Assembly (NCBI GenBank): GCA_045806525.1 | Contig: JBJMJD010000012.1 | Span: 1 to 53,674 of the forward strand | Length of the DNA stretch: 53,674 bases | DNA from: JAICYJ01 sp045806525 | GTDB lineage: Bacteria > Actinomycetota > Thermoleophilia > Gaiellales > JAICJC01 | Direction of reading: 5' to 3' | In this document: positions 1 to 8,477 of the stretch, piece after piece | How the letters are laid out: the number at the start of each line of letters is the position of its first letter | Position numbering within the stretch: the first letter of the stretch is position 1 | Notes under the pieces: generated by a model | Told to the model about the DNA's origin: nothing | The model's database searches: none | What the model saw: the letters and a program-made list of their open reading frames with translations, nothing else | Program-made: the position numbers and the translations under genes

Positions 1-808
1 GCACGAGCGGCTTGGCGGCCATCTCGTCCTTGGCGACGCCGAGCGCGTCGTCCGTGACGCACATGTAGGTGAACACCCCGTCGAGCTCCTCGAGGCTCTG
101 ATGCATGGCCGCCTCGAGATCCATGCCCTCGGCCATCTTCTCGGCCAGGTACACCGCGATCACCTCGGAGTCGCACTCCGACTGGAAGCGGTGGCCTGAG
201 CGCTCGAGCCGCCGGCGCCACTGGAAGTAGTTGGTGAGCTGGCCGTTGTGGACGACGGCCACGTCGGCGAACGGGTAGGCCCAGTAGGGGTGCGCGCCGG
301 AGATGTCGACGTCGGACTCGGTCGCCATCCGCACGTGGCCGATCGCGTGGGTGCCGTCGAAGCCGTCCAGGTCGTACTGCTTGCTGACGGTCTCGGCGTC
401 GCCCAGGTCCTTGACGATCTCGAGCGAGTGGCCCAGGGACAGCACCTCGCAGTTGGGGACGTCCTCGACGTAGTCGGCGAGCGTCTTCAGATCGCCGTCG
501 TACTCGATGGTGGCGCGGAGGGCGTAGTCGGTCTCCTCCTCGACCTCGATGACGCGGGCGCCCAGCTGGCCCAGCCGCGACTCGACCTCGGCCCGGTTTC
601 GCTCCAGGCGCTCCGCGAACTCGTAGTCGCGCTCGTCATTCGCGTCGGCCAGCTTGTAGCGCATGACCACGGTCTTGGAAGGCTGCCCGAACAGCGCGTA
701 GCCGGTCGAGTCCGGGCCGCGGTGCTTCATCGACTGAAGCATCGCGGTCATCTCGCGGCCGATGTCCCGTGAGCCGTCCCGGTAGATGATCCCTGCGATT
801 CCACACAT
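1..808 (-). CDS. Class II glutamine amidotransferase, GlxB/MgsA-like (3' end outside window)
   Basis: The protein begins MCGIAGII, so Cys2 becomes the N-terminal nucleophile of an Ntn-type glutaminase that frees ammonia from glutamine. Family blocks seen are KHRGPDSTGY, GHVRMATES and VHNGQLTNY. The 269 residues visible match the stand-alone amidotransferase subunit of split glutamate-synthase-like enzymes (GlxB, or MgsA of N-methylglutamate synthase) better than GlmS or PurF, because no SIS or PRT domain appears before the window edge. An AAAGG-like ribosome site lies about 11 nt before the ATG. The next gene upstream on the same strand is a GlnT-type synthetase, which supports a role in a glutamine- or N-methylglutamate-linked pathway. 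The missing GlxC/GlxD-type subunits would be expected left of the window. Confidence 0.82.
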   Translation of the reverse strand, partial: MCGIAGIIYRDGSRDIGREMTAMLQSMKHRGPDSTGYALFGQPSKTVVMRYKLADANDERDYEFAERLERNRAEVESRLGQLGARVIEVEEETDYALRATIEYDGDLKTLADYVEDVPNCEVLSLGHSLEIVKDLGDAETVSKQYDLDGFDGTHAIGHVRMATESDVDISGAHPYWAYPFADVAVVHNGQLTNYFQWRRRLERSGHRFQSECDSEVIAVYLAEKMAEGMDLEAAMHQSLEELDGVFTYMCVTDDALGVAKDEMAAKPLV

Positions 809-1060
809 ACCCGGAGAACCTTTCGATGGTCGGTGCCGGCGACGCAAGGCCGCTCCGCCAGCGAAGAATGGAGTCCGATGGTACTGCCGCACGCAGGCTC
901 GGCATATGGACGAATCTCCACACTGCACCGCCCCGCGAGGTTTGACACAGCCAGAACTCGAACTGCGACGGGACGTCGCGGCAGCGCCGGCGCGTGTCGT
1001 TGCGAGACCGACACGAACCGGCGCTGGTACGGAGCTGTGCGGGGTCTGTGACAAGCTGCC

Positions 1061-2458
1061 CTACGGCAGCACGTCCAGGTACTCCTTTACGTCCCACTCC
1101 GTCACCTCGGCGCAGTAGCGCTCCCACTCGTCGCGCTTGTAGTGTCGGAACACCTTGAACATCTCGTCGGGCAGCGCCGACTGCACGACCTCGTCGTCGT
1201 CCAGCGCGTCCAGCGCGTCGCCGAAGGTCATCGGGATCTTCTTGACCTCCTTGCCGCCCGCCATCGCCTCGTAGATGTTCCGCTCCTCCGCCTTGCCGGG
1301 GTCGATCTCACGCGTGATCCCGTCATCCATCACCTTGATCAGCGCCGCCAGCGACAGGTACGGGTTCACCGCCGAGTCGACCGACCGGTACTCGAATCGC
1401 CCCGGCGCAGACACGCGCAGCGCGGTCGTCCGGTTCTGGAACCCCCAGTCTGCGAACACCGGCGCCCAGAAGCCGGTGTCCCACAGCCGCCGGTACGAGT
1501 TCACGGTGGAGGCGGTCACAGCCGTCAGCGCCGACAGGTGCTCGAGCACGCCGCCGATCGAGTAGAGGCCGATCTGGCTGGGCAGCCGCTGGTCCTCGCC
1601 CTCCGGCATGAACACGTTCTCGTCGCCACGCCACAGCGAGATGTTGTGGTGGCAGCCGTTGGCAGATACGCCCATGAACGGCTTGGGCATGAAGCACGGG
1701 AACACGTTCAGCTCGCGCCCCACCTGCTTGCAGATCTGGCGGAAGGTGCTGAGGTTGTCGGCCGTTGTCTCGGCCCGGTCGAAGTTGAAGTTCAGCTCGA
1801 TCTGGCCGGGGGCATCCTCGTGATCTCCCTGGATCATGTCCAGCCCCATCGCCTGGCCGTACTCGATCACCTTGTGGATGATCGGCTGCAGCTCGGAGAA
1901 CTGGTCGATGTGGTAGCAGTAGGGCTTGGTCACGCCTTCCACGTCGGGCGTGCCGTCCGGCTTCATCTTCAGCCACATCATCTCCGGCTCGGTGCCGGCG
2001 CGCAGGTGCAGACCGGTGCGCTGCTCGAACTCCGCCTGGATCCGCTTCAGGTTGCCGCGGCAGTCCGAGCTGAGAAACGAGCCGCCGTCCTTCGCGTCCT
2101 CGCGCCCGCGGAAGCACGTGCACCAGACCCGCGCCACCCTGGGGTCCCAGGGCAGCACCTGGAACGTCTCCGGCTCAGGCACGCCGACCAGCTCCCAGGC
2201 CTCCGGCCCATAGCCGATGTACTCGCCGTGGCGGTCTGTGAACAGGTTGGCGGTCGACCCGTAGACCAGCTGAAAGCCCTTCTGGGCCATGCTCTCCCAG
2301 TGCGGCGCGGGAACGCCCTTGCCCATGATGCGGCCGGTGACCGAGATGAACTGGTAGTAGATGTAGGTGATGCCCTCGGCATCGATGCGCCGGCGTACCT
2401 CGGCGATCTTGTCGTCCCGCCCGTCGCTGCTGACGAACCCTTCAAGGTCGGTCGCCAC
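1061..2458 (-). CDS. Glutamine synthetase family protein (GlnT / gamma-glutamylmethylamide synthetase-like)
   Basis: 465-residue ATP-dependent glutamate-amine ligase family protein. The start is GTG at 2458, set by a strong AAGGAGGA five bases upstream; an upstream ATG at 2704 would add 82 low-complexity residues running into the neighbouring gene. Visible family motifs are EPEMMW (metal-binding Glu), NGCHHNISLW (glutamate and ATP site) and GRFEYRS (Arg finger region). GlnT/GlnIII-type enzymes can be true glutamine synthetases or act on methylamine (GMAS). Lying 252 bp before a GlxB/MgsA-like amidotransferase on the same strand it fits the N-methylglutamate pathway, but substrate cannot be read from sequence. 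No adenylylation-loop Tyr motif was identified. Confidence 0.88.
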   Translation of the reverse strand: MATDLEGFVSSDGRDDKIAEVRRRIDAEGITYIYYQFISVTGRIMGKGVPAPHWESMAQKGFQLVYGSTANLFTDRHGEYIGYGPEAWELVGVPEPETFQVLPWDPRVARVWCTCFRGREDAKDGGSFLSSDCRGNLKRIQAEFEQRTGLHLRAGTEPEMMWLKMKPDGTPDVEGVTKPYCYHIDQFSELQPIIHKVIEYGQAMGLDMIQGDHEDAPGQIELNFNFDRAETTADNLSTFRQICKQVGRELNVFPCFMPKPFMGVSANGCHHNISLWRGDENVFMPEGEDQRLPSQIGLYSIGGVLEHLSALTAVTASTVNSYRRLWDTGFWAPVFADWGFQNRTTALRVSAPGRFEYRSVDSAVNPYLSLAALIKVMDDGITREIDPGKAEERNIYEAMAGGKEVKKIPMTFGDALDALDDDEVVQSALPDEMFKVFRHYKRDEWERYCAEVTEWDVKEYLDVLP

Positions 2459-2606
2459 GAAGTTCCTCCTTGTCTGCGCGCACGGTTTCGCGTGCACATA
2501 CGGCGTATTCCGCGAGGCTACGTGCGTCCTCGGCGGCGCGACAATATCGGATCGCACACAACCTTCGCCGCCGTATGCGCGGCGTCCGACACCCGCCCGG
2601 CCCCGC

Positions 2607-3953
2607 TCAGCGGACGCCGGCGCGTGCGAGCACGGCCCGCGCGTCCGGAAACTCGGTCGTAAACGCCGCCACCGCATCGGCGTCGGTGGCGATCCCGTAT
2701 GCACGCCGCGCCACGTAGCGGCGCAGCGCGCACTCGACCTTCGGCTGCGATCCGAACGACTGCAGCACCTGCACCGGCTGCGCGTAGACGCCTGCGAAGT
2801 AGGCGCCCTGGTGGCGATCCCAGTAGCTCATCGGTGCCCCCATCTGGCCGGCCGCCGACGGCGGCACCGGGACCTTGGCGAAGTAGGGCAGGTCGCCGCT
2901 GGTCTCGGCGCCCGCAAAGCTGGCGAAGCCCTCGTCCAGCCAGGGATCGCGGGCCTGGTTGTTTCCAACCAGCGAGTAGAACCACTGGTGTGCGACCTCG
3001 TGGGCGGTGATCAATCCCAGCCGGTCAGGTCCCTCGAACAGGATGGTCGGATACTCGATGCCCTCCTCGTTCAGGTCAGGGCCGTAGGCCAGCGTCAGCG
3101 TCTTCCACGGGTACGGGCCGTACAGCCGCGACAGGTGCTCGATCGCTACCTGGGCCTCGTCGGCGGCCTGGTCGCCCTGCTCCGCCACGCCGCTGGGAAC
3201 GGCGACCGTCAGCCGCACCGGGCCGGGAGCGTGCACGGTACGCCGCACGTAGGTGAAGTCGCCGGTGGCGACGCCGAAGTCGCGCACGTCGTCGGCCACC
3301 CAGTGGCCGCGGCCGGCCGGCACCCCGCTGGCCACCACGCCCAGCCCGGCTGGTGCGTGGATGGTGGCGTCGAAGTCGGCGATCGGCGAGGCGGAGGTCT
3401 CGCCGTTTGCGAGCGTGGGCGGCTGAAGCGCCCAGCCCAGTCCGGGCTGCCAGGGCAGCAGCGGGAAGAACGACCCGAGCCGGATAGCGGTGCCGTGCTG
3501 CGAGATCCGGTCCTTGGCGCGCTGCGGCAGCGTCAGCCGGAACGACAGCGACGCGTGCACGGTGGCGCCGGCCGCGATCGTCCTGCGCACCACCAGCGTG
3601 GTCGGGTCGGTCAGGTGCGAGGCCGCCGCTGCGCCGTCGACCGTCACCGGCCCCGCCACCATGTCCGCGCCTTCGCGGCGCAGCACCGGCCCGTTCGCCC
3701 AAAGCCGGAACACCAGACGGTCGGTGGCGATGTCCGGGGTGAACGCCACCACGACGGTGCCCTGCACACGATGGGCGGTTGGATCGATGGTCAGCTGCAG
3801 CGTGTAGCGCGGCCGATCGGCGGCCGGCGCCGGGTAGGCCGCCGTGCGGCATCCCGCCGGGCCGGCCGCCTGGACGCCGCCGGAGGTCGCGGCGGAGCCG
3901 CCGCTGCAGCCGGCCAGCAACGCCGCCAGCACGAGGGCGGCGGCGCGGATCAC
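2607..3953 (-). CDS. M1-family zinc metallopeptidase, lipoprotein
   Basis: 448 residues. The GTG start at 3953 overlaps the stop of the rhodanese gene as GTGA, so the two are translationally coupled. The N-terminus (VIRAAALVLAALLAGCSGG) is a lipoprotein signal with lipobox LAGC, so the enzyme is probably anchored outside the membrane. The gluzincin motif HEVAHQW near residue 315 is followed, after 18 residues, by the third zinc ligand in WLDEGFASF, the exact M1 spacing. The protein is about half the size of classic aminopeptidase N, keeping the N-terminal beta domain and catalytic domain but not the long C-terminal helical domain. Substrate is unknown. A longer ATG start at 3992 would bury the lipobox. 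Confidence 0.88.
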   Translation of the reverse strand: MIRAAALVLAALLAGCSGGSAATSGGVQAAGPAGCRTAAYPAPAADRPRYTLQLTIDPTAHRVQGTVVVAFTPDIATDRLVFRLWANGPVLRREGADMVAGPVTVDGAAAASHLTDPTTLVVRRTIAAGATVHASLSFRLTLPQRAKDRISQHGTAIRLGSFFPLLPWQPGLGWALQPPTLANGETSASPIADFDATIHAPAGLGVVASGVPAGRGHWVADDVRDFGVATGDFTYVRRTVHAPGPVRLTVAVPSGVAEQGDQAADEAQVAIEHLSRLYGPYPWKTLTLAYGPDLNEEGIEYPTILFEGPDRLGLITAHEVAHQWFYSLVGNNQARDPWLDEGFASFAGAETSGDLPYFAKVPVPPSAAGQMGAPMSYWDRHQGAYFAGVYAQPVQVLQSFGSQPKVECALRRYVARRAYGIATDADAVAAFTTEFPDARAVLARAGVR

Positions 3954-4792
3954 GGACCGGTCTCGACCGGGGTGTCGTCGCGGTCGCCCCACTGGTTCCA
4001 GGATCCGTCGTAGACGACGGGGCGCCTGCCGCTCACGATCTCGACGGCGGTGGCGACGGCCGTGGCCGATACGCCGCCGTTGCAGTAGGCCACGATCGGC
4101 CGGTCGAGGTCGACGCCGTAGCCGTCCAGCAGCTCTGCCAGACGGTCGGCCGGCAGGAACCGGCCGTCGCCGTCCAGCAGGGACTTGTAGGGCACGTTCA
4201 ACGCGCCGGGGATGTGCCCGGCGCGGCGCGCGTGGGTCTCGCGGCCGCTGTACTCCTCGGCCTTGCGGGCATCCAGCAGCTGTGCGCCGTCCAGGATCGC
4301 CCGGCGCATCCCCTCCAGGTCGATCACGCCCTCACGGCCGGCCGGCAGCGGGTGCGGTGGATCGGCCGGGGCGGGGACGATGTCCGCGCCCTCCAGCGGG
4401 CAGCCCGCGTTCGTCCAGGCCGACAGCCCGCCGTCCAGCACGTGGCTGGCGGCATGGCCGTAGCTGCGGAGCACCAGCACGATCCGGCCGGCCAGCACGT
4501 TGAAGTAGTGGTCGTAGGCGACCACCACCGTCCCGGCGCCGATGCCGAGCCTGGTGGCGTCGGCCGCGAACACCTCCGGCGACGCGATCGTGACCGGCAC
4601 CGAGCTCTCGCGGTCGGTGAAGTCGATCCGCCAGTCGGCGAACACCGCGCCCGGGATGTGGCCCTCGCGGTAGTGCTCGGGGTGGGCGCGGTAGCGAGGC
4701 TGCTCCGTGGCCACCTCGCCGCGCACGTCCAGCAGCCGCACGCTCTCGAGGTGCCGCTGCAGCCACTCCACGCTCACGAGCACGCCGCTCAC
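3950..4792 (-). CDS. Sulfurtransferase, tandem rhodanese domains
   Basis: 280 residues with two rhodanese modules, typical of thiosulfate or 3-mercaptopyruvate sulfurtransferases. The N-terminal module carries LLDVRGE and GHIPGAVFADW; the C-terminal module carries LLDARKAEEYSG, GHIPGALNVPY and the active loop YCNGGVSAT with the catalytic Cys. The CNGGVSA loop suggests thiosulfate:cyanide sulfurtransferase-like rather than mercaptopyruvate activity. The GTG at 4792 (VSGVLVSVEWL) gives the usual family N-terminus and has a TACCAT element exactly six bases upstream, so a leaderless mRNA is likely; ATG 4825 would lie upstream of that promoter. Coupled by a GTGA overlap to the M1 peptidase lipoprotein. 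Confidence 0.9.
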   Translation of the reverse strand: MSGVLVSVEWLQRHLESVRLLDVRGEVATEQPRYRAHPEHYREGHIPGAVFADWRIDFTDRESSVPVTIASPEVFAADATRLGIGAGTVVVAYDHYFNVLAGRIVLVLRSYGHAASHVLDGGLSAWTNAGCPLEGADIVPAPADPPHPLPAGREGVIDLEGMRRAILDGAQLLDARKAEEYSGRETHARRAGHIPGALNVPYKSLLDGDGRFLPADRLAELLDGYGVDLDRPIVAYCNGGVSATAVATAVEIVSGRRPVVYDGSWNQWGDRDDTPVETGP

Positions 4793-4798
4793 CGCTGA

Positions 4799-4808
4799 AT
4801 GGTACAAA
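4799..4808. promoter_or_regulatory. Overlapping divergent -10 elements of a bidirectional leaderless promoter
   Basis: Only 22 bp separate two divergent GTG starts. On the plus strand TACAAA (4803-4808) is followed by six bases and GTG 4815; on the minus strand TACCAT (4804-4799) is followed by six bases and GTG 4792. The hexamers overlap at TA inside a GTAC core. There is no room for ribosome-binding sites, which supports leaderless transcripts. Seen directly; function inferred. Confidence 0.6.
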
Positions 4809-4814
4809 CCCGCC

Positions 4815-5882
4815 GTGGCCGTCACCGATCGTTACTGGGGGCCGGTCGAACCGGCCGAGGCGGCGACGGTGCTGGGCCGGCCGGTCGAGATCGTCAGCCA
4901 GCACCTGCGCTGGCTGTTCGCGGTTGCGCGCTGCCGCTGGGACACCGGCGAGGCGATCGTGAAGCGCCAGCCGCCGATGGGGCGCACGCCCGACCAGCTG
5001 CGGTGGCAGCACCGCCTGACCAACCACCTCGCCGATCGCGGCGTACCCGCCGTGCGCGCCCGGGAGATGATCGAGCTGGACGGCCTCTGGTACGAGGTCT
5101 ATGACGTTGCCACAGGAGACGACACCTACGCAGGGGTGGACACCTGGGAGCCGTTCTTCTCGCGGGAGCACGTGCTCGCGGCCGGCCGTGGGTTGGCCGC
5201 GGTGCATGCCGCCGGCCGCGACTTCGAGCCGCGCCGCCCGCAGCCGCAGCGCGGCTTCGTGGTGCAGCTGGGGCTGGCCGAGCTGGCGCCCGTCGCCGCC
5301 GTGGAGCTGCTCGCGGACGAGCGTCCGGCGGTGGCCGCCTACATCCGCGGCGAGAACTGGCGGGACGACATCGCGACCGCCTACGACGACCTGTTCAGCC
5401 GCCTGCGCCCGGTGCTTGGCGATCTTCCGTCCGCTCCGCTGCACGGCGACTGGCAGACGAACAACCTCTTCTTCGACGGTGACCGGCTGAGCTCGATCAT
5501 CGACTTCCACCAGGCCGACTACGCGCCGCGGGTGCTCGACCTGGCCGTGGCAGTCGAGCGCAACTGCTTCTTCTGGAACCGCATCTCCGCGGGCGAGGAC
5601 GACGCCCACGATCTCGGCCACGCGCGGCTGCTGATCGAGTCCTACCACGAGGTGGCGCCGCTCACAGCTGCGGAGCGGACGGCCTTCTCCGACGTACTGG
5701 CGGGGTGTCAGTTCGAGTACGGCATCTCGTTCCTTGACTACTACTGGGGCATCGAGCGCGACCGCGACAAGGCCGACTGGGCCTGGCACACGTTCGTGAT
5801 CGGGCACGCACGCTGGTGGCAGAGCGACGCCGGCCTGCGGGCGCGAGCCGAGCTCGAGCAGGTCTGCTCGGCGCTGTCCTAG
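4815..5882 (+). CDS. Phosphotransferase family protein (APH/HSK2-like kinase)
   Basis: 355 residues of the aminoglycoside-phosphotransferase-like kinase fold. The Brenner motif LHGDWQTNNLF near residue 210 (catalytic Asp, Mg-binding Asn) is followed by IIDFHQAD, the DFG-equivalent. The family phosphorylates hydroxyls of small molecules (aminoglycosides, homoserine, choline and others); the substrate here cannot be inferred. The start is the GTG at 4815 (VAVTDRYWG), six bases after a TACAAA -10, so likely leaderless. Its stop codon overlaps the stop of the convergent P-loop kinase in a shared CTAG palindrome (5879-5882). Confidence 0.82.
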   Translation: MAVTDRYWGPVEPAEAATVLGRPVEIVSQHLRWLFAVARCRWDTGEAIVKRQPPMGRTPDQLRWQHRLTNHLADRGVPAVRAREMIELDGLWYEVYDVATGDDTYAGVDTWEPFFSREHVLAAGRGLAAVHAAGRDFEPRRPQPQRGFVVQLGLAELAPVAAVELLADERPAVAAYIRGENWRDDIATAYDDLFSRLRPVLGDLPSAPLHGDWQTNNLFFDGDRLSSIIDFHQADYAPRVLDLAVAVERNCFFWNRISAGEDDAHDLGHARLLIESYHEVAPLTAAERTAFSDVLAGCQFEYGISFLDYYWGIERDRDKADWAWHTFVIGHARWWQSDAGLRARAELEQVCSALS

Positions 5883-6391
5883 GCCCAGCCGAGCAGCGCG
5901 ACGATCTCCGCGGCGATGTCCGGCACGGTGCGTCCGTCGGTCTCGATCACGGGTGCGTGGTGCGCGGCCTCCTCCGCAAGCGCGTTCGCCTGCAGGAGCG
6001 TGCGGGCGAGCTGGTCGTCATGAGCGGAGCCGATCTCGCGCCGGCCTACGCGCTCGCGGAGCGTCCGGTCCGACGCCGACAGCCGCACCAGCAGCAACCG
6101 GTCGGCGCCGGAGGCCCGGCGGATCCACGACAGCTCGGATTCGCGGTACAAGTAGACGCCGGCCAGGATCAGCCTGCGCGTGCCCAGCTCGCGAAAGCTC
6201 TGCCACACCGAGCCGAGGTTCCGCTCGGTCAGCCGCCAGTGCTCGTCCGGAACCGGGTACACGTCATCGAGCGCGTCCGTGTCGATCACGGCGTGGGCGA
6301 TGTCCGCCGCCCGCAGCTGTGCCGACACCTCGTTCGCGACCGACGTCTTGCCGACTCCGGCCGGGCCCACGATCACGAGCACCTCGATCAA
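5879..6391 (-). CDS. Small P-loop kinase / AAA-type nucleoside-triphosphate-binding protein
   Basis: 170 residues. A Walker A loop GPAGVGKTS lies at residues 9-17, preceded by a beta strand (LIEVLVIV). ALIDTD-like text (VIDTDALDDVY) and a LID-like Arg-rich stretch (RTLRERVGRREIG) resemble small-molecule kinases such as gluconate, shikimate or adenylylsulfate kinase relatives. The likely start is TTG at 6391, which overlaps the pabB stop as TTGA, so the gene is probably translated by coupling to pabB; GTG 6382 is the alternative. Substrate is unknown. It ends in a CTAG shared with the convergent phosphotransferase. Confidence 0.75.
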   Translation of the reverse strand: MIEVLVIVGPAGVGKTSVANEVSAQLRAADIAHAVIDTDALDDVYPVPDEHWRLTERNLGSVWQSFRELGTRRLILAGVYLYRESELSWIRRASGADRLLLVRLSASDRTLRERVGRREIGSAHDDQLARTLLQANALAEEAAHHAPVIETDGRTVPDIAAEIVALLGWA

Positions 6392-7488
6392 CGAGCAGGC
6401 AGCTTGGCGCCGAGCAGCGCCAGCAGCGGCCGCGCCTTCACCAGCGACTCCTCGACCTCGGCGGCCGGGTCGGAGTCCCAGACGATGCCGCCGCCCGCCC
6501 ACAGGTGGATCTCGCCGGCGGCGATCGCGAACGTGCGGATCGTCAGCCCCAGCTCCAGGTCGCCGTTGGGGTAGACGCGCCCGAGCGCGCCCATCGCTGC
6601 GCCGCGGCCGACCGGCTCGAGGCGGGCGATGTGGTTGATCGCCGACACCTTCGGTGCGCCCGTGATCGAGCCGCCCGGAAACGTCGCTCGCAGCAGCTCC
6701 GCCAGACCCACGCCCAGCGCCAGCCGGCCCTGCACGCGCGACACCAGGTGCCGCACCCCGGCCATCGGCCGCTCCACCAGGTAGTCCGGCACGTGCACGC
6801 TGTGCGGCACGCAGATCCGCGCCAGATCGTTCCGCTCCAGGTCGACGATCATTACGTGCTCGGCCCGGTCCTTAGGGTTGTCGGCGATCCGCTCCGGGTC
6901 GTTGGCCGGCCGCGTGCCCTTGATCGGCATCGTCTCGACCACGTCGCCCCGCCGCCGCAGGAACAGCTCCGGCGTCGCCGACACCACCGACCAGCCGTCG
7001 CCGTGCATCGCCATCGCGTGCTCGGCCCCGAGCGGCGCCAGCGCCGCCTCCACCCCGCAGGGGTCGCCCGCGAACGGGGCCCTGTGGTGGCCGACGACGT
7101 TGACCTGGTAGACGTCGCCGCGCGCGATCGCGTCACGCACGGCCGCCACCGCCTCGCGGTGCTGCCGGGCCGTCCAGGTGGGTTGGAAGCGCCCGATCCG
7201 GAAGTCGCCCGCGACCGCCTCGCGGCCACCCGACGCCGAGCGCACGTGGCAGGCCAGCGCCGGCAGCGGGCACGGTTCCGGCGGCATCGGCTCGTTCACG
7301 CCCGGCAGCGCGGCGGCCAGCCCGTAGCCCAGGTAGAGGTCGGCGACCAGGCCGTCCGCCGCCGGAACGAACGGCTCGCTCCACACCCCGAACCCGTGCC
7401 AGGCCAGGAACTCGTCCAGCCGCCCGAACGGGTCGCCCTGCGTGGAGTCGAGCAGCAGCCACTGGTCGGTGAGGGCGGCGGTTCCCAT
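6388..7488 (-). CDS. pabB: Aminodeoxychorismate synthase component I (chorismate-binding enzyme)
   Basis: 366 residues of the anthranilate synthase/ADC synthase component I fold, making 4-amino-4-deoxychorismate from chorismate and ammonia for folate. The sequence MPIKGTRPAND near residue 190 carries the PIKGT lysine that marks PabB rather than TrpE. FPGGSITGAPK and LWAGGGIVWDSDP complete the active site. The protein is shorter than E. coli PabB because it begins directly near the catalytic domain, as in many actinobacteria. The ATG at 7488 has TACACT six bases upstream (leaderless), excluding the longer ATG at 7773. No PabA glutaminase or PabC lyase lies next to it. It overlaps a small kinase by TTGA. 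Confidence 0.9.
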   Translation of the reverse strand: MGTAALTDQWLLLDSTQGDPFGRLDEFLAWHGFGVWSEPFVPAADGLVADLYLGYGLAAALPGVNEPMPPEPCPLPALACHVRSASGGREAVAGDFRIGRFQPTWTARQHREAVAAVRDAIARGDVYQVNVVGHHRAPFAGDPCGVEAALAPLGAEHAMAMHGDGWSVVSATPELFLRRRGDVVETMPIKGTRPANDPERIADNPKDRAEHVMIVDLERNDLARICVPHSVHVPDYLVERPMAGVRHLVSRVQGRLALGVGLAELLRATFPGGSITGAPKVSAINHIARLEPVGRGAAMGALGRVYPNGDLELGLTIRTFAIAAGEIHLWAGGGIVWDSDPAAEVEESLVKARPLLALLGAKLPAR

Positions 7489-7494
7489 GCCGGG

Positions 7495-7500
7495 AGTGTA
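7495..7500 (-). promoter_or_regulatory. -10 element of leaderless pabB promoter
   Basis: TACACT on the minus strand, followed by six bases (CCCGGC) and the ATG at 7488. It lies inside the 23-bp gap after the aldo/keto reductase stop, so pabB can be transcribed independently of that gene. Confidence 0.5.
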
Positions 7501-7511
7501 AGCCTGCAGGG

Positions 7512-8456
7512 CTACGGCCGGTCGATCTCGGCCAGCGCGGCGGCGTTCACGGCCAGCGACCCGGCGGCGGCGTTTGCCGTCGCGTGGGCCGGGTTGCGGC
7601 TGCCCGCGATCACGGCGGTGACGCCTGGCTGCTCGAGCGCCCAGCGAAGCGCCAGCTGGGCGACGGTTGCGCCGTCGCGTTCGGCCAGCGGCCGCATGCG
7701 GTCGACCATGGCGGCGCCCCGCGCCATCGGCTCCGGGTCGAAGGGCCACTCGCCGCCCTCCTCGTCGCGCCACGATGCGTACCTGCCACGGCCGCTCCGC
7801 CAGTCATCCTCGGAGAACTCGTGGTCGTGTGCGAGCGCGCCGCTCAGCCGGCCGGCCGCCAGCGGGCTGTAGGCCAGGTAGCCGATGCCCTGCGCCGCCA
7901 GCCACGGCAGCAGCTCGTCCCGGTCGCCATCGTGGAGCCGCGAGAACTCGTTCTGCACCGATGCCACCGGATGGATCGCCTGGCAGCGCTCGATCAGCGC
8001 CCGGTCGAAGTTCGACACGCCGATCAGGCGCGCCTTGCCGGCCGACACGAGCTCGGCCATCGCGCCCCACGTCTCCTCGATCGGCACGTCGTCCGACGGC
8101 CAGTGCACCTGGTAGAGGTCGACGTGATCCCTTCCCAGCCGCTGCAGCGACGCGTCGATCGCGCGGCGCACCTGGTCGGGCGCAAGGCCGCTGCCCTCGT
8201 CGGGCGCCACCTTGGTGAACACCAGCACGTGGTCTCGGCCGGCAATGGCACGGCCGACGATCCGCTCCGACACGCCGTCCCCGTACACCTCGGCCGTGTC
8301 CACCCAGGTCATGCCGGCGTCAAGCCCCGCGTGGATTGCCGAAACCACGTCCTGCTCGGAGCTGTTCGGGCCCCAGTGCATGCCGCCGGCCTCCCACGAG
8401 CCGAACCCGACCACCGAGATCTCCGGGCCGCTCGCTCCCAGTTGTCGCATCTGCAT
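7512..8456 (-). CDS. Aldo/keto reductase
   Basis: 314 residues, the standard length for an NADPH-dependent (alpha/beta)8 aldo/keto reductase. The tetrad is visible: Asp and Tyr in VDTAEVYGDG, Lys in VFTKVAPDEG, His in YQVHWPSDD. FGSWEAGGMHWG near the N-terminus and VIAGSRNPAH near the C-terminus (phosphate-binding loop) fit the YajO/YhdN-type family. Substrate is unknown. The ATG at 8456 (MQMRQLG) has TAGGGT six bases upstream, so a leaderless mRNA is likely. It is followed by pabB after 23 bp and preceded by an FAD oxidoreductase on the same strand. Confidence 0.93.
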   Translation of the reverse strand: MQMRQLGASGPEISVVGFGSWEAGGMHWGPNSSEQDVVSAIHAGLDAGMTWVDTAEVYGDGVSERIVGRAIAGRDHVLVFTKVAPDEGSGLAPDQVRRAIDASLQRLGRDHVDLYQVHWPSDDVPIEETWGAMAELVSAGKARLIGVSNFDRALIERCQAIHPVASVQNEFSRLHDGDRDELLPWLAAQGIGYLAYSPLAAGRLSGALAHDHEFSEDDWRSGRGRYASWRDEEGGEWPFDPEPMARGAAMVDRMRPLAERDGATVAQLALRWALEQPGVTAVIAGSRNPAHATANAAAGSLAVNAAALAEIDRP

Positions 8457-8462
8457 ACCGGC

Positions 8463-8468
8463 ACCCTA
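8463..8468 (-). promoter_or_regulatory. -10 element of leaderless aldo/keto reductase promoter
   Basis: TAGGGT on the minus strand, six bases (GCCGGT) before ATG 8456. It lies in the 21-bp gap after the stop of the FAD oxidoreductase. Confidence 0.5.
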
Positions 8469-8477
8469 CCCGGCCCG

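Noticed and set aside
809..1060. Riboswitch upstream of the amidotransferase gene
   Set aside because: The 252-bp gap has no motif I recognise; only a weak ribosome site before the ATG.
248..2662. Long plus-strand open frames opposite the first two genes
   Set aside because: They are Arg/His/Val-rich shadows of the amidotransferase and synthetase genes with no family motif.
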